Positions 45,954-55,026 of a stretch of 64,000 nucleotides of DNA are shown here, in pieces; the first letter of the stretch is position 1, and the number at the start of each line of letters is the position of its first letter. Made by a program: the position numbers and the translations under genes. The stretch covers positions 122,400 to 186,399 of the forward strand of contig NZ_JARGET010000013.1 in assembly GCF_029210485.1 (NCBI RefSeq), written 5' to 3'. The DNA comes from Hoeflea sp. YIM 152468. GTDB lineage: Bacteria > Pseudomonadota > Alphaproteobacteria > Rhizobiales > Rhizobiaceae. Under the pieces are notes generated by a model, which made no database searches, was not told the DNA's origin, and was given only the letters and a program-made list of their open reading frames with translations.

Positions 45954-48704
45954 CTAGTCCCCTTTTTTGTTGGTTGAGTTTGCCAAATAGGTACCGGCAT
46001 GGCGGTCGAGGGCTTCCTGCGTGAACACACGCAATCCCAGATCCGGCCTGTAGCCGTGAATTTCGCTCACATCGAGCGCGCGCATGAAGGCAAGGATCTC
46101 CCTCGACACCACCTGCCCTGGCACCAGAATCGGGAACCCGGGCGGATAGGGGATGATGAAGGACGCCGAGACCACTTCGCGTCCGGTCTCCATCACATCA
46201 TTGATGGAGCCATCAAGTTCCAGATAATCGCAATTCTTGTCATCGTAGCTGAGAAAGAAAGCCGACCTGATATCGCCTTCGATGGTGTCGGTGTCGCTCC
46301 GGAAGGCGTCGTGGAACCGGCTGAAATCCGGCAGCGGCGGCAGGTCCTGCATCAGGTTCTTGACCCGCTTCTCGAAGCTCAGCCGCTCCATCCGCGATGC
46401 GTCATCGAGCAAGTCGTCCAGATCATTGGCGATCTCGACCAGCACCTCGATCAGATAGGCGACCGAAGACCGCGTGGTGCCGATATTGGTCATGAACAGG
46501 ACCGTGTTGCGCGAGGTCTTGTTGATCTGGATACCGTATTTGTCCATCAGGATCTGGGTCTTGAAGGTATCGCCGTCCCAACCGGTGCCGCCGACCACAA
46601 GGGTCACACGGGTGGCGTCGAGAACGAATTCATCCTTCTCCCAGCAATTCCAGATGTCGGTCCAGCCCTGATCCGGATCATAATAGCTCGACACTCCGCT
46701 TTCGCGGTGGATCTCCGGAATCATGTCGCCGGACGTCAGCACCTTGAAATACTTCTTCAGCAGCGGATGCGTAGAGATCGCCCGGCGCATCGACATCGCC
46801 GCCTCGACCTGTCGCTGCACGAATTCGAAGCCCTCCAGCTCCACCTGCCGGCGTCCGACGTCCAGCGACGCGATGATCTGGTAGTTCGGCGAAGTTGACG
46901 TGTGTGTCATGTAGGCTTCGTTGAAGGCCTGCTCGACCTCCCCCTTGAAGTCCTGATCATTGACATGGATCATCGATCCCTGGCGCAGCGATGTCAGCGT
47001 CTTGTGGGTGGACTGGGTGGAATAGACCCTGATCCGCGCATTTGGCGGTGGCAGCAAACGCGTCTTCAGCAGCGTCTCCTCATCCGCATCCTTGAGCCTG
47101 GCCTGTTGCTTTTCATAAAGTTTGACGTGGTGCGGGGTCTTCAACTTGTCGCGCAGGATCTTGGCGGCGTGCATTCCGGTCCGCTGCCTGTAGGTCGGGC
47201 CGAACCGGGCAAATGCGAACCATGCCTCGTCCCACAGGAACACCAGGTCCGGCTTGATGGCGAGACACTCTTCCATCACCCGTTCGACATTGTAGACGAT
47301 GCCGTCAAAGGTGCAGTTGGTCAGAAGCAGCATCCGCACCCGGTCGAGCTTGCCGGCCGCCTTGAGCTTGAGCAGCTGGTGCTTGATTTCCTTGAGCGGC
47401 ACCGCGCCATACATCGAGTATTCATTCAGCGGATAGCTGTCGAGATAGACCACCTGGGCACCGGCCAGCACCATGCCGTAGTGATGCGACTTGTGGCAAT
47501 CACGGTCGACCAGCACGATGTCGCCCGGCCGCACCAGCGCCTGAACGACGATCTTGTTGCACGTCGAGGTCCCGTTGGTGGAAAAGAAGGTCTGCTTGGC
47601 GCCAAAGGCGCGGGCCGCCAGTTCCTGCGCTTCCTTGATCGGGCCATGCGGTTCAAGCAGGCTGTCGAGACCGCCGCTGGTGGCCGAGGTCTCGGCCATG
47701 AAGATATTGGGGCCGTAAAACGCGCCCATGTCCTGAATCCAGTGCGACCGGGAAATCGACTTGCCACGGCTGATCGGCATCGCGTGAAACACGCCGGTAG
47801 GCTGTTTGGAATACTCCTTCAGCGCCGTGAAGAACGGGGTCTTGTTGCGCGCCTGAACTCCGCGAAGGATGTTCAGATGCAACTCCATGAAGTCTTCCTG
47901 GTTGTAGAAGACACGCCGGCAAATGCCCAGATCGAGCCCGGCGATGGCCTCGACCGATCGGTCGGTCACCAGATAGGCATCCAGCTCGGGGCGCACTCTT
48001 CCGATCAGTCGGCACAGCTCCGGACCGTAGTCTTCCGGAGTGATCTCGTCTATCTCGTCGATCCCGCCGGCGCGGTTGAGATAGCGTGTGAGGATCGGCA
48101 ATTCGACCTTGGATTCGAGCTTCAGACCCGGCCGCACAATGATGGCCTGGATGTTGTGATTGAACAGGATACCGATAAGCGCGTCCTGAAGGCTCGGCAC
48201 CACCACCGATTCATAGATAAATGGATCATCGGCGCGCCGCATCGCGTGCAGGCTGTTCCTGTGCCAGCGTTCCTGATGCTCGTTGAGATCGTCGACGATC
48301 ATCACCTCGAAATAGGGCTTGGTCAGCGCTCTGGCCTCGGGCGACAGCACGGCTTCGTCTTCACTGTCCTCGACATCCGCGACATCGCGATCCAGCGGCA
48401 CATGGCGGCGGCGGTAGGCGCCTGTGGTCAGCGCTCTGGTTACCCGGTGAACGCTGAACGCCGCGTCATCGATATTGCCGTTATCATATTGCCGGTGCAT
48501 GTGGGAAAAGGCCGCCACGCCCGGAAATGCCCAGTAGGCTTCAATCAGCGACAGCGATTCGTAGAGTTCGCTGATCCTGGCCCGCGTCGCCTTGGCCTTG
48601 CGGCCATCGGGCTCCCGCTTGAGCAGATCCAGCGCTTCCCGCAAGGCGCTCCATCGATCAGTCCGGAGCTGAACCGCAGAGTAGTAATCGCTCATTGATT
48701 GCAT
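45954..48704 (-). CDS. Large PLP-dependent amino acid decarboxylase (Orn/Lys/Arg family), long form
   Basis: The 916-residue fold-type I decarboxylase is about 150 residues longer than AdiA or LdcC. Residues 1-130 are a helical, charged extension without a recognised domain; 130-280 form the wing/receiver-like domain. The PLP core has FFSTNGTSTCNK near 374, the stacking histidine in DCHKSHHY (H404), DEAWFAF (D492) and the Schiff-base lysine K568 in STQSTHK. PYPPGFPILVPGQ near 855 lies in the C-terminal domain. A basic amino acid is the expected substrate class, but identity cannot be read. AAGGA precedes the ATG at 48704. It is coupled to the ATP-grasp gene. Confidence 0.88.
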   Translation of the reverse strand: MQSMSDYYSAVQLRTDRWSALREALDLLKREPDGRKAKATRARISELYESLSLIEAYWAFPGVAAFSHMHRQYDNGNIDDAAFSVHRVTRALTTGAYRRRHVPLDRDVADVEDSEDEAVLSPEARALTKPYFEVMIVDDLNEHQERWHRNSLHAMRRADDPFIYESVVVPSLQDALIGILFNHNIQAIIVRPGLKLESKVELPILTRYLNRAGGIDEIDEITPEDYGPELCRLIGRVRPELDAYLVTDRSVEAIAGLDLGICRRVFYNQEDFMELHLNILRGVQARNKTPFFTALKEYSKQPTGVFHAMPISRGKSISRSHWIQDMGAFYGPNIFMAETSATSGGLDSLLEPHGPIKEAQELAARAFGAKQTFFSTNGTSTCNKIVVQALVRPGDIVLVDRDCHKSHHYGMVLAGAQVVYLDSYPLNEYSMYGAVPLKEIKHQLLKLKAAGKLDRVRMLLLTNCTFDGIVYNVERVMEECLAIKPDLVFLWDEAWFAFARFGPTYRQRTGMHAAKILRDKLKTPHHVKLYEKQQARLKDADEETLLKTRLLPPPNARIRVYSTQSTHKTLTSLRQGSMIHVNDQDFKGEVEQAFNEAYMTHTSTSPNYQIIASLDVGRRQVELEGFEFVQRQVEAAMSMRRAISTHPLLKKYFKVLTSGDMIPEIHRESGVSSYYDPDQGWTDIWNCWEKDEFVLDATRVTLVVGGTGWDGDTFKTQILMDKYGIQINKTSRNTVLFMTNIGTTRSSVAYLIEVLVEIANDLDDLLDDASRMERLSFEKRVKNLMQDLPPLPDFSRFHDAFRSDTDTIEGDIRSAFFLSYDDKNCDYLELDGSINDVMETGREVVSASFIIPYPPGFPILVPGQVVSREILAFMRALDVSEIHGYRPDLGLRVFTQEALDRHAGTYLANSTNKKGD

Positions 48705-48779
48705 CGATGTGTCCTTTTCGGTTGCTCGGTCTTCTGCCAGATCTCCGGTTCTCTCGTGGGCTCTTGACGTCGTCTGGTC

Positions 48780-49757
48780 TTATTCCGTTCCCGACTTGTC
48801 TGCGCCAAGCGGTAGTCCCGTCCCTGGAACGGCTTCCGATTCGGGCGATGGAGAAAGCGGATCGCTTGCCGGCACAACCGGTTGCGGCAGCCCGGCCTTC
48901 GATCCCTGACCGGGCGTTTCGAGTTTGCCCAGGCTGTGCAGATAGGCGTCGACGCCGCTGGCCCGGTCGTAGACGGGAAAGTCGACGGCGCGGTCGCGGA
49001 AGCTTTTGAGCACCTGGCCCAGTCCCATGAACCCGGTTTCCCGCTGGCGCCGCACCTGGTCGAAATCAATTTCGACGGGGAACATATCCTCCCCTGCCAT
49101 CGACCGGTGCAGGATTGTTGCCGAGGGCGAAACCACGCAGGACTGGCCAATGCCGCCGGCGCCCAGGCCGTTGATGTCAAAGATGTAACATTGGAATTGC
49201 GCCGCGGTGGCTTGCGCAATCGCAATCTCGGTCGACCGGTCAATGGTACCGGTCAGCACCGGATGAATGAGGACTTCGACCCCCATGCTGGTCAAGTGGC
49301 GCGTCGTCTCCGGAAACCAGATATCGTAGCAGATCGAGAGGCCAAACCGGCCGACACCGGGCACATCGAAGATACAGAATTCGGACCCTCCCGCAATTCC
49401 CACCTCATAGGGAAGAAAAGGGAACATCTTCCGGTAGTGCGAAACGATGGCGCCGTCCGGGCTGATCACCGTGGCGGTGTTGTAGATCAATCCATCGTCC
49501 GCCTGTTCGAACATCGACCCCGGAATCACCCAGACATTGTAGCGCCGCGCCGCCGCCTGAAACCGCTCGATGGTGTCATTGAGCAGCGGTTGCGCAAATC
49601 GCGACAACGGCCCGAACGCCGCCAGTTCGCTGAACACCACCATCTGGGTCCAGGGAAACCTCGCCATCACCACATCGAGCTTGTGCAACATGGCGTCGAC
49701 ATTTGGCTCAACGGCATTGACATACATCTGGATGCCGGCGATTGCGAAAGGTGTCAT
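48780..49757 (-). CDS. Carbon-nitrogen hydrolase (nitrilase superfamily)
   Basis: The 325-residue amidase-type hydrolase has the complete triad E44 (VFSELAAFG), K110 (HYRKMFPF) and C143 (SICYDIWFPE). The last 45 residues are proline- and serine-rich and probably unstructured. Relatives hydrolyse linear amides, N-carbamoyl amines or agmatine derivatives. Its place between the stress protein and the decarboxylase on one transcript makes an amide bond in the transported compound, or in a product, the likely target. Confidence 0.9.
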   Translation of the reverse strand: MTPFAIAGIQMYVNAVEPNVDAMLHKLDVVMARFPWTQMVVFSELAAFGPLSRFAQPLLNDTIERFQAAARRYNVWVIPGSMFEQADDGLIYNTATVISPDGAIVSHYRKMFPFLPYEVGIAGGSEFCIFDVPGVGRFGLSICYDIWFPETTRHLTSMGVEVLIHPVLTGTIDRSTEIAIAQATAAQFQCYIFDINGLGAGGIGQSCVVSPSATILHRSMAGEDMFPVEIDFDQVRRQRETGFMGLGQVLKSFRDRAVDFPVYDRASGVDAYLHSLGKLETPGQGSKAGLPQPVVPASDPLSPSPESEAVPGTGLPLGADKSGTE

Positions 49758-49824
49758 GTCGGCGAACTCCGTGGATCAGGATAAAGGGCCGGTTTCGCCC
49801 AGAGCGAATGGCGCGGCTGCGCAC

Positions 49825-50256
49825 CTAGCCGCGAACGACCAGAACCGAGACCGGCGAACGCCGCACGACACGGTCGGCCTGCGAGCCCACCAGAAATTCC
49901 CGGACCCGGTCCGGTGAATGACTGGCCATCACAACAAGATCCGCGCCGAACCTGCCGATGGCTTTGAGGATTTCATCATGCACAACCCCGAGGACGACGT
50001 GGACCCGGTAGTCGGCGGAGGAGCCGATTTCCGTTTCGGCGATCTTTGCAACCAGGGTCTTGGCGTCTTTGACCGCGTCCGTTTCAAAGCCTTTTGGCAG
50101 AAAGCCCGCGACCAGCGCCGACGGAACTTCCGGAACCACCGCGAGCACGTGCACCACGCCCCCGCTGGCTTTGGCCAGTTCCACGGCCTTCGGCAACGCC
50201 AGTTCCCACGACGGCTTGTGAGCCGGGTCGATGGTGACAAGAATTTTCTTGAACAT
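49825..50256 (-). CDS. Universal stress protein (UspA family), TRAP-associated
   Basis: The 143-residue single Usp domain starts MFKKILVTIDPAHKPSW. The C-terminal ATP-binding region ASHSPDRVREFLVGSQADRVV contains the G-S pair but has AS-H-S in place of the usual G-x2-G first glycine, so ATP binding may be altered. Usp genes next to TRAP permeases occur in other systems; TeaD binds ATP and modulates the ectoine transporter TeaABC. It sits 21 bases after the fused permease gene, which supports the same type of role. Confidence 0.9.
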   Translation of the reverse strand: MFKKILVTIDPAHKPSWELALPKAVELAKASGGVVHVLAVVPEVPSALVAGFLPKGFETDAVKDAKTLVAKIAETEIGSSADYRVHVVLGVVHDEILKAIGRFGADLVVMASHSPDRVREFLVGSQADRVVRRSPVSVLVVRG

Positions 50257-50277
50257 GGTGATTTCTCCTGGTTCGGA

Positions 50278-53031
50278 TCACGCAGCAATCAGGGAAGCGG
50301 AAACCGGGGATCGCCGCCGCTGCACCATCACGACCATGGCCAGAGCCAATAGCGCCGGAATGAACATCCAGTACTTGCTTGGAACCTCCACAGGTTTGAG
50401 CACACGCAACACCTGCTGATCCCAGTCCAGGCCTGCGTCAGATGCAGCCGATCCAAATGCCACGTCGTCAATCATCATCTTGTCGCCGTCCTGGCGGAAG
50501 GTGAGGCCGGCATTGGCGAGCTTTTCTTCTCCTGTTGCCCCGTCTGCTATCGGCAGCAGAGCCACAAACGCGATCGGATCGCCAAGATCATTGACGCCGG
50601 CGACCTTTATTCGCAACGACTCGCCGCTTGCCGTGTCTGCCGCAGCTTCGATGATTTCAGCAGGATCCTTTTCCAGATACGGCGGGAAGATCATGTCCAT
50701 GAAGAACCCGGGCCGGAACAGGGTGAAGGCAATCAGCAGCAGAATCGCCGATTCATACATGCGGTTGCGGACAAGGAACCATCCTTGCGTGGCCGCCGCG
50801 AACAACAGCATCGCCACCGTCGCCACACAGAAGACAAACAGGCCTTGCAGCCAGGTGACATTGATCAGCAGCAATTCTGTGTTGAAGATGAACAGAAACG
50901 GCAAGGCAGCGGTACGCAGGCTGTAGAAAAATGCGACCACCCCGGTTCTGATCGGATCCCCACCCGACACCGCCGCGGCTGCAAAACTTGCCAGGCCAAC
51001 CGGAGGTGTGACGTCAGCCATGATGCCGAAGTAGAACACGAACAGGTGCACCGCGATCAGTGGCACCAGCAGACCGTTCTGCTGTCCCAGCGTGACAATC
51101 ACCGGCGCCAGCAATGCCGAGACCACGATGTAGTTCGCCGTTGTCGGCAGGCCCATCCCCAGAATCAGCGAGAGAATGGCGGTGAGGAACAGGATCGCCA
51201 TGATATTGCCGCCCGAGAGAACCTCGACCACATCGGCAAGCGAGGATCCGACACCGGTCTGGCTCACAGTTCCGACAATGATGCCGGCGGTGGCGGTGGC
51301 AATGCCGATGCCGATCATGTTGCGCGCCCCGACCACCAGTCCGTCGATCAGGTCATTCCAGCCCTGGCGCACGGCCGTTGCGATTTGGCTGTTTCCGCGG
51401 AAGAACGCCATCAAAGGCCGTTGGGTCAGCAGAATGAAGACCATATAGGAGGTCGCCCAGAAGGCCGACAGGCCCGGAGACAGGCGGTCGACCATCAGCG
51501 CCCAGACCAGCACCACGACCGGCAGAATGTAATGCAGGCCCGAGCGGACCGTGGGCCCGGGCAAGGGCAGCCGCGTGACCGCTTCATTCGGATCATCCAG
51601 CTCGAGCGGCGGCTCTTTCGATGCCACCCGCACCAAGGCGACATAGGCGGCCGAGATCAGCACGAAAACGATGTAGGGTGCGGCGACCGGGAATGCCGGG
51701 CGCAGCCAGCCCATGCCGTAATAGACGGCGAACGAAACGGCACAGATCGCGGCGATGGTGAAGGCAATGCCGATCAGGCGCTGAACAATGGGCTTGGGGG
51801 TGTAGGCGCGGGGCAACCCCTCCATCCCGGCCTTCATCGCCTCGAGATGCACAATGTAGACCAGCGCGATGTAGGAAATCACCGCGGGAAGGAACGCATG
51901 CTTGACCACATCGAAATAGGGAATGCCGACATACTCAACCATCAGGAAGGCCGCAGCGCCCATCACCGGCGGCATGATCTGACCATTGACGGAAGATGCG
52001 ACCTCGACCGCTCCCGCCTTCTCGGCCGAAAAGCCGACCTTTTTCATCAGCGGAATGGTGAATGTGCCGGTGGTCACCACATTGGCAATGGAAGAGCCCG
52101 AGATCAGGCCGGTCATCGCCGATGAAACCACGGCGGCCTTTGCAGGCCCGCCCCTCATGTGCCCCATCAGGCTGAACGCCACTTGAATGAAGTAATTGCC
52201 GGCGCCGGCGCGATCAAGCAACGAGCCGAACAGCACGAACAGAAACACGAAGGACGTGGAAACGCCCAGCGCGATGCCGAACACACCTTCGGTGGTGATC
52301 CACTGGTGGTTGACGATTTCCGACAGATTGTTGCCCTTGTGGGCAATGATATCGGGCATATACGGTCCGAGCACCGTGTAAGCCAGGAACACCGATGCGA
52401 CGATCATCAGGGCGGCACCCAGCGAGCGGCGGGTTGCCTCCAGCAGCAGCAGGATGCCGATCACCGCGACCACGAAATCCTGGATGATCGGTGCGCCGAC
52501 GCGGCTCGAGATGTCACGATAGAAGAAATAGAGATAAAGCGCCGCCATGGCGCCGGCGACAGCCATGGCCCATTCCCAGGAAGGAATCCGGTCACGGTAA
52601 GACCCGAGATACACCGCGCCCGAAACGGCAATCGCCACCAGCGGAATCCACCACACCGGGGTGCCATCCTTCGACGAGATCATGAACAGCGCTGCAAGCA
52701 CCAGCGGAACCGCCATTCCGAGTCCGAGTTGAAACCTTGTCCGGTCCGCCGGAAACGCCGCGAAAGCGAGGAAGATGGCAAACGCCAGATGAATGGAGCG
52801 CGCTTCGGTGTCATTGAAGACGCCAAAGCCGATCACGAACGGAAGCGGGGACGCAAACCAGAGCTGAAACAGCGACCAGAACAGCGCGACAAGCATGATG
52901 AATTTGCCGACAGCACCGGTTGTGCCGCGCGCACCGGTGTCAGACGAGGCGACCAGCGCGTCCAGTTCCGCTTGCGACAGCCCGTGCTCTGCGGTGGCAT
53001 CGGTTGAGTGAGTACTTTTTGTGCCTGCCAT
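50278..53031 (-). CDS. Fused TRAP permease (4TM-12TM, TAXI type)
   Basis: The 917-residue integral membrane protein joins a DctQ-like N-terminal part (about 35-200) to a DctM-like permease (about 200-700), with further helices after it and a soluble stretch near 780-880 before a last helix. GLISGSSIANVVTTGTFTIPLMKK and GLPTTANYIVVSALLAPV are hallmark segments of the TAXI-TRAP permeases. Start 53031 follows GGAGGGG. The loop of about 90 residues before the final helix (ADTASGESLRIKVAGV onward) is a DUF3394-type feature of this class. Confidence 0.92.
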   Translation of the reverse strand: MAGTKSTHSTDATAEHGLSQAELDALVASSDTGARGTTGAVGKFIMLVALFWSLFQLWFASPLPFVIGFGVFNDTEARSIHLAFAIFLAFAAFPADRTRFQLGLGMAVPLVLAALFMISSKDGTPVWWIPLVAIAVSGAVYLGSYRDRIPSWEWAMAVAGAMAALYLYFFYRDISSRVGAPIIQDFVVAVIGILLLLEATRRSLGAALMIVASVFLAYTVLGPYMPDIIAHKGNNLSEIVNHQWITTEGVFGIALGVSTSFVFLFVLFGSLLDRAGAGNYFIQVAFSLMGHMRGGPAKAAVVSSAMTGLISGSSIANVVTTGTFTIPLMKKVGFSAEKAGAVEVASSVNGQIMPPVMGAAAFLMVEYVGIPYFDVVKHAFLPAVISYIALVYIVHLEAMKAGMEGLPRAYTPKPIVQRLIGIAFTIAAICAVSFAVYYGMGWLRPAFPVAAPYIVFVLISAAYVALVRVASKEPPLELDDPNEAVTRLPLPGPTVRSGLHYILPVVVLVWALMVDRLSPGLSAFWATSYMVFILLTQRPLMAFFRGNSQIATAVRQGWNDLIDGLVVGARNMIGIGIATATAGIIVGTVSQTGVGSSLADVVEVLSGGNIMAILFLTAILSLILGMGLPTTANYIVVSALLAPVIVTLGQQNGLLVPLIAVHLFVFYFGIMADVTPPVGLASFAAAAVSGGDPIRTGVVAFFYSLRTAALPFLFIFNTELLLINVTWLQGLFVFCVATVAMLLFAAATQGWFLVRNRMYESAILLLIAFTLFRPGFFMDMIFPPYLEKDPAEIIEAAADTASGESLRIKVAGVNDLGDPIAFVALLPIADGATGEEKLANAGLTFRQDGDKMMIDDVAFGSAASDAGLDWDQQVLRVLKPVEVPSKYWMFIPALLALAMVVMVQRRRSPVSASLIAA

Positions 53032-53164
53032 GAATTCCCCTCCGCCGCCCGATTCCGGGTCGACTACCTCTGCGCTGCGGAACATCTAGTTTCTGGCAAG
53101 GGCGCGGGGTCACAGGCGCCCTTGCCAATTCAGACGGCCAACCCTTTCAGGTCAGCAGGGCCGG

Positions 53165-54124
53165 TTACATCCAGCCGCGTTCCGTGTAGTATTTCACAGC
53201 ACCGGAATGCAGCGGTGCAGACAGTCCACCCGTAATCATGTCCTCTTCCTTGAGGTTGGCAAAGGCCGGATGCAGGCCCTTGAAGCGGTCGAAATTGTCG
53301 AACACTGCCTTGACCACCTGGTAGACCACGTCATCACCAACATCAGCGGAGGTGACAAAGGTGGCTTTCACCCCAAAGGTCTCGACGTCGTCCGGAGTGC
53401 CGGGATACATCCCGCCCGGAATTGTCGCCTTGGCATAAAACGCGTTGTCGGCGACCAGCTTGTCGATGGCTTCACCGGTAACCGGCACCAGCTTGGCTTC
53501 GACGGTCGAGGTGGCTTCCTGGATCGAGCCATTCGGATGGCCGACGGTGTAGATGATCGCATCGACCTTGTTATCGCCAAGTGCGGCGGCCTGCTCTGCC
53601 GGCTTCAGCTCCGAAGCCAGCGAGAAGTCGCCCATGGTCCAGCCCTTGGCACCGAGCACCACTTCCATGGTCGCAAGCTGTCCCGATCCCGGATTGCCGA
53701 CATTGACCCGCTTGCCCTTGAGATCGTCGAAACTGGAAATTCCGGCATCGGCGCGCGCGATCACGGTGAACGGTTCGCCATGAACGGAAAACACCGCGCG
53801 AAGCTTCTCGACCTGATTGCCCTCGAATTTCGAGCTGCCATTATAGGCATGGAACTGCCAGTCGGACTGGGCGACGCCCATATCCATGTCGCCGGCCGCA
53901 ATCGCATTGATGTTTGCGATCGAGCCACCGGTCGATGGCGCCGTGCATTTGAGATTGTGCTCGGCGGTGCCGCGATTGACCAGACGGCAGATCGACTGAC
54001 CAACCACATAATAGACACCGGTCTGGCCACCGGTGCCGATGGTGATGAACTTGTCTTCGGCAACCGAAGGCGAAATCGCCATCGCCATGGCGCCCGCAAC
54101 AATGAGATTTCTGACATGCTTCAT
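53165..54124 (-). CDS. TAXI-family TRAP solute receptor
   Basis: The 319-residue periplasmic binding protein begins with a Sec signal (KHVRNLIVAGAMAMAISPSVAE). TIGTGGQTGVYYVVGQSIC near residue 30 is the TAXI signature, followed by GGSIANINAIAAGDMDMGVAQ and ending in an ERGWM tail. Known TAXI ligands include glutamate and other small carboxylates. GGAG precedes the start at 54124. It is the first gene of the minus-strand operon and divergent from the XRE-cupin regulator. Confidence 0.92.
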   Translation of the reverse strand: MKHVRNLIVAGAMAMAISPSVAEDKFITIGTGGQTGVYYVVGQSICRLVNRGTAEHNLKCTAPSTGGSIANINAIAAGDMDMGVAQSDWQFHAYNGSSKFEGNQVEKLRAVFSVHGEPFTVIARADAGISSFDDLKGKRVNVGNPGSGQLATMEVVLGAKGWTMGDFSLASELKPAEQAAALGDNKVDAIIYTVGHPNGSIQEATSTVEAKLVPVTGEAIDKLVADNAFYAKATIPGGMYPGTPDDVETFGVKATFVTSADVGDDVVYQVVKAVFDNFDRFKGLHPAFANLKEEDMITGGLSAPLHSGAVKYYTERGWM

Positions 54125-54306
54125 GTTTCTTCTCCCTATCAAAGTCGTCGCATTTGCCGCCCGCAGCCTCTCGCAACACAGGCAGTATTCATCCTTTACG
54201 GCCTCAGAGCTACCTCAAATATATCCAGACACCCATGAAGAGGGGTCTGTACTTCCGCTCAAGACCTCAATGAACTTATCTTGCTGATTGATTTAATCGT
54301 AGAGGC

Positions 54307-54338
54307 GTTTAATATATTGCGCAACCCCGTTGAATATA
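54307..54338. promoter_or_regulatory. Candidate operator in the TAXI/XRE-cupin divergent promoter
   Basis: GTTTAATATA (54307) and GTTGAATATA (54329) are direct near-repeats 22 bases apart, two helical turns. Further out CCTCAAATATAT (54211) and CATATTTTGAGG (54343) form a long-range inverted pair. The whole gap is unusually AT-rich. Binding by the neighbouring XRE-cupin protein is the simplest explanation. Confidence 0.35.
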
Positions 54339-54394
54339 CCTTCATATTTTGAGGCGATGCGGCACAAGGCCAAGCTGGATAGACAGGAGAATAC

Positions 54395-54991
54395 ATGACA
54401 GCTTCACCTGAGCCGACCCTCAACATTGGTCAGCGACTGAAAGCCGTGCGCGTTTCGCAGCAAATGTCACAGCGAGAGCTTGCGCGCAAATCGGGCGTGA
54501 CCAATGGCATGATCTCCCAAATCGAAGGCAACTCGACCAGTCCCAGCGTCTCGTCCCTGAAGCGCATTCTCGATGCGATCCCGATGAGCATGTCCGAGTT
54601 TTTCTCCGGTGAAAGCGCCGGCGCCAAACAGGTGTTCTTTCGGGCCAGCGAGCTGCGCGAGCTCAATCCAAATGCATTCATTGCCAGAAACAGCGGTGAC
54701 GTCTCCAACCTGTCCTTGCGACAGGTCGGCAACGGCCGGGATTCGGCGATCCAGATGCTGTATGAACGCTACCCGCCCGGCAGCAGCACCGGCGCAGCCC
54801 TCTACAGCCACAATGGCGAGGAGGCGGGAATCGTGGTTGCAGGCAGCATTGAAGTGACTGTCGGCGACCAGACCGCCCTGCTCGGCCCTGGAGACGCCTA
54901 TCTGTTTGCAAGCCGCACGCCGCATCGCTTCCACAACACCGGTGACGCAGAATGCGTGGTCATCAGCGCCTGCACGCCGCCATCGTTTTGA
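54395..54991 (+). CDS. XRE-family regulator with C-terminal cupin (PuuR-like)
   Basis: The 198-residue protein has an N-terminal lambda-repressor-type HTH (about 12-66, with QMSQRELARKSGVTNGMISQIE) and a C-terminal cupin ligand domain (about 110-190, with GEEAGIVVAGSIEV and PHRFHNTG). This architecture is that of PuuR and similar repressors of polyamine and amine catabolism. Divergent from the TAXI operon and followed by the BKACE gene, it is the likely regulator of both directions. Confidence 0.92.
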   Translation: MTASPEPTLNIGQRLKAVRVSQQMSQRELARKSGVTNGMISQIEGNSTSPSVSSLKRILDAIPMSMSEFFSGESAGAKQVFFRASELRELNPNAFIARNSGDVSNLSLRQVGNGRDSAIQMLYERYPPGSSTGAALYSHNGEEAGIVVAGSIEVTVGDQTALLGPGDAYLFASRTPHRFHNTGDAECVVISACTPPSF

Positions 54992-55026
54992 TAGCTTCAC
55001 CCCTTCATCTGCATTGGTCCGCCACC

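Noticed and set aside
46902..48698. 598-residue plus-strand open frame
   Set aside because: Mirror of the 916-residue decarboxylase; the minus-strand protein has intact PLP motifs, so this is a shadow.
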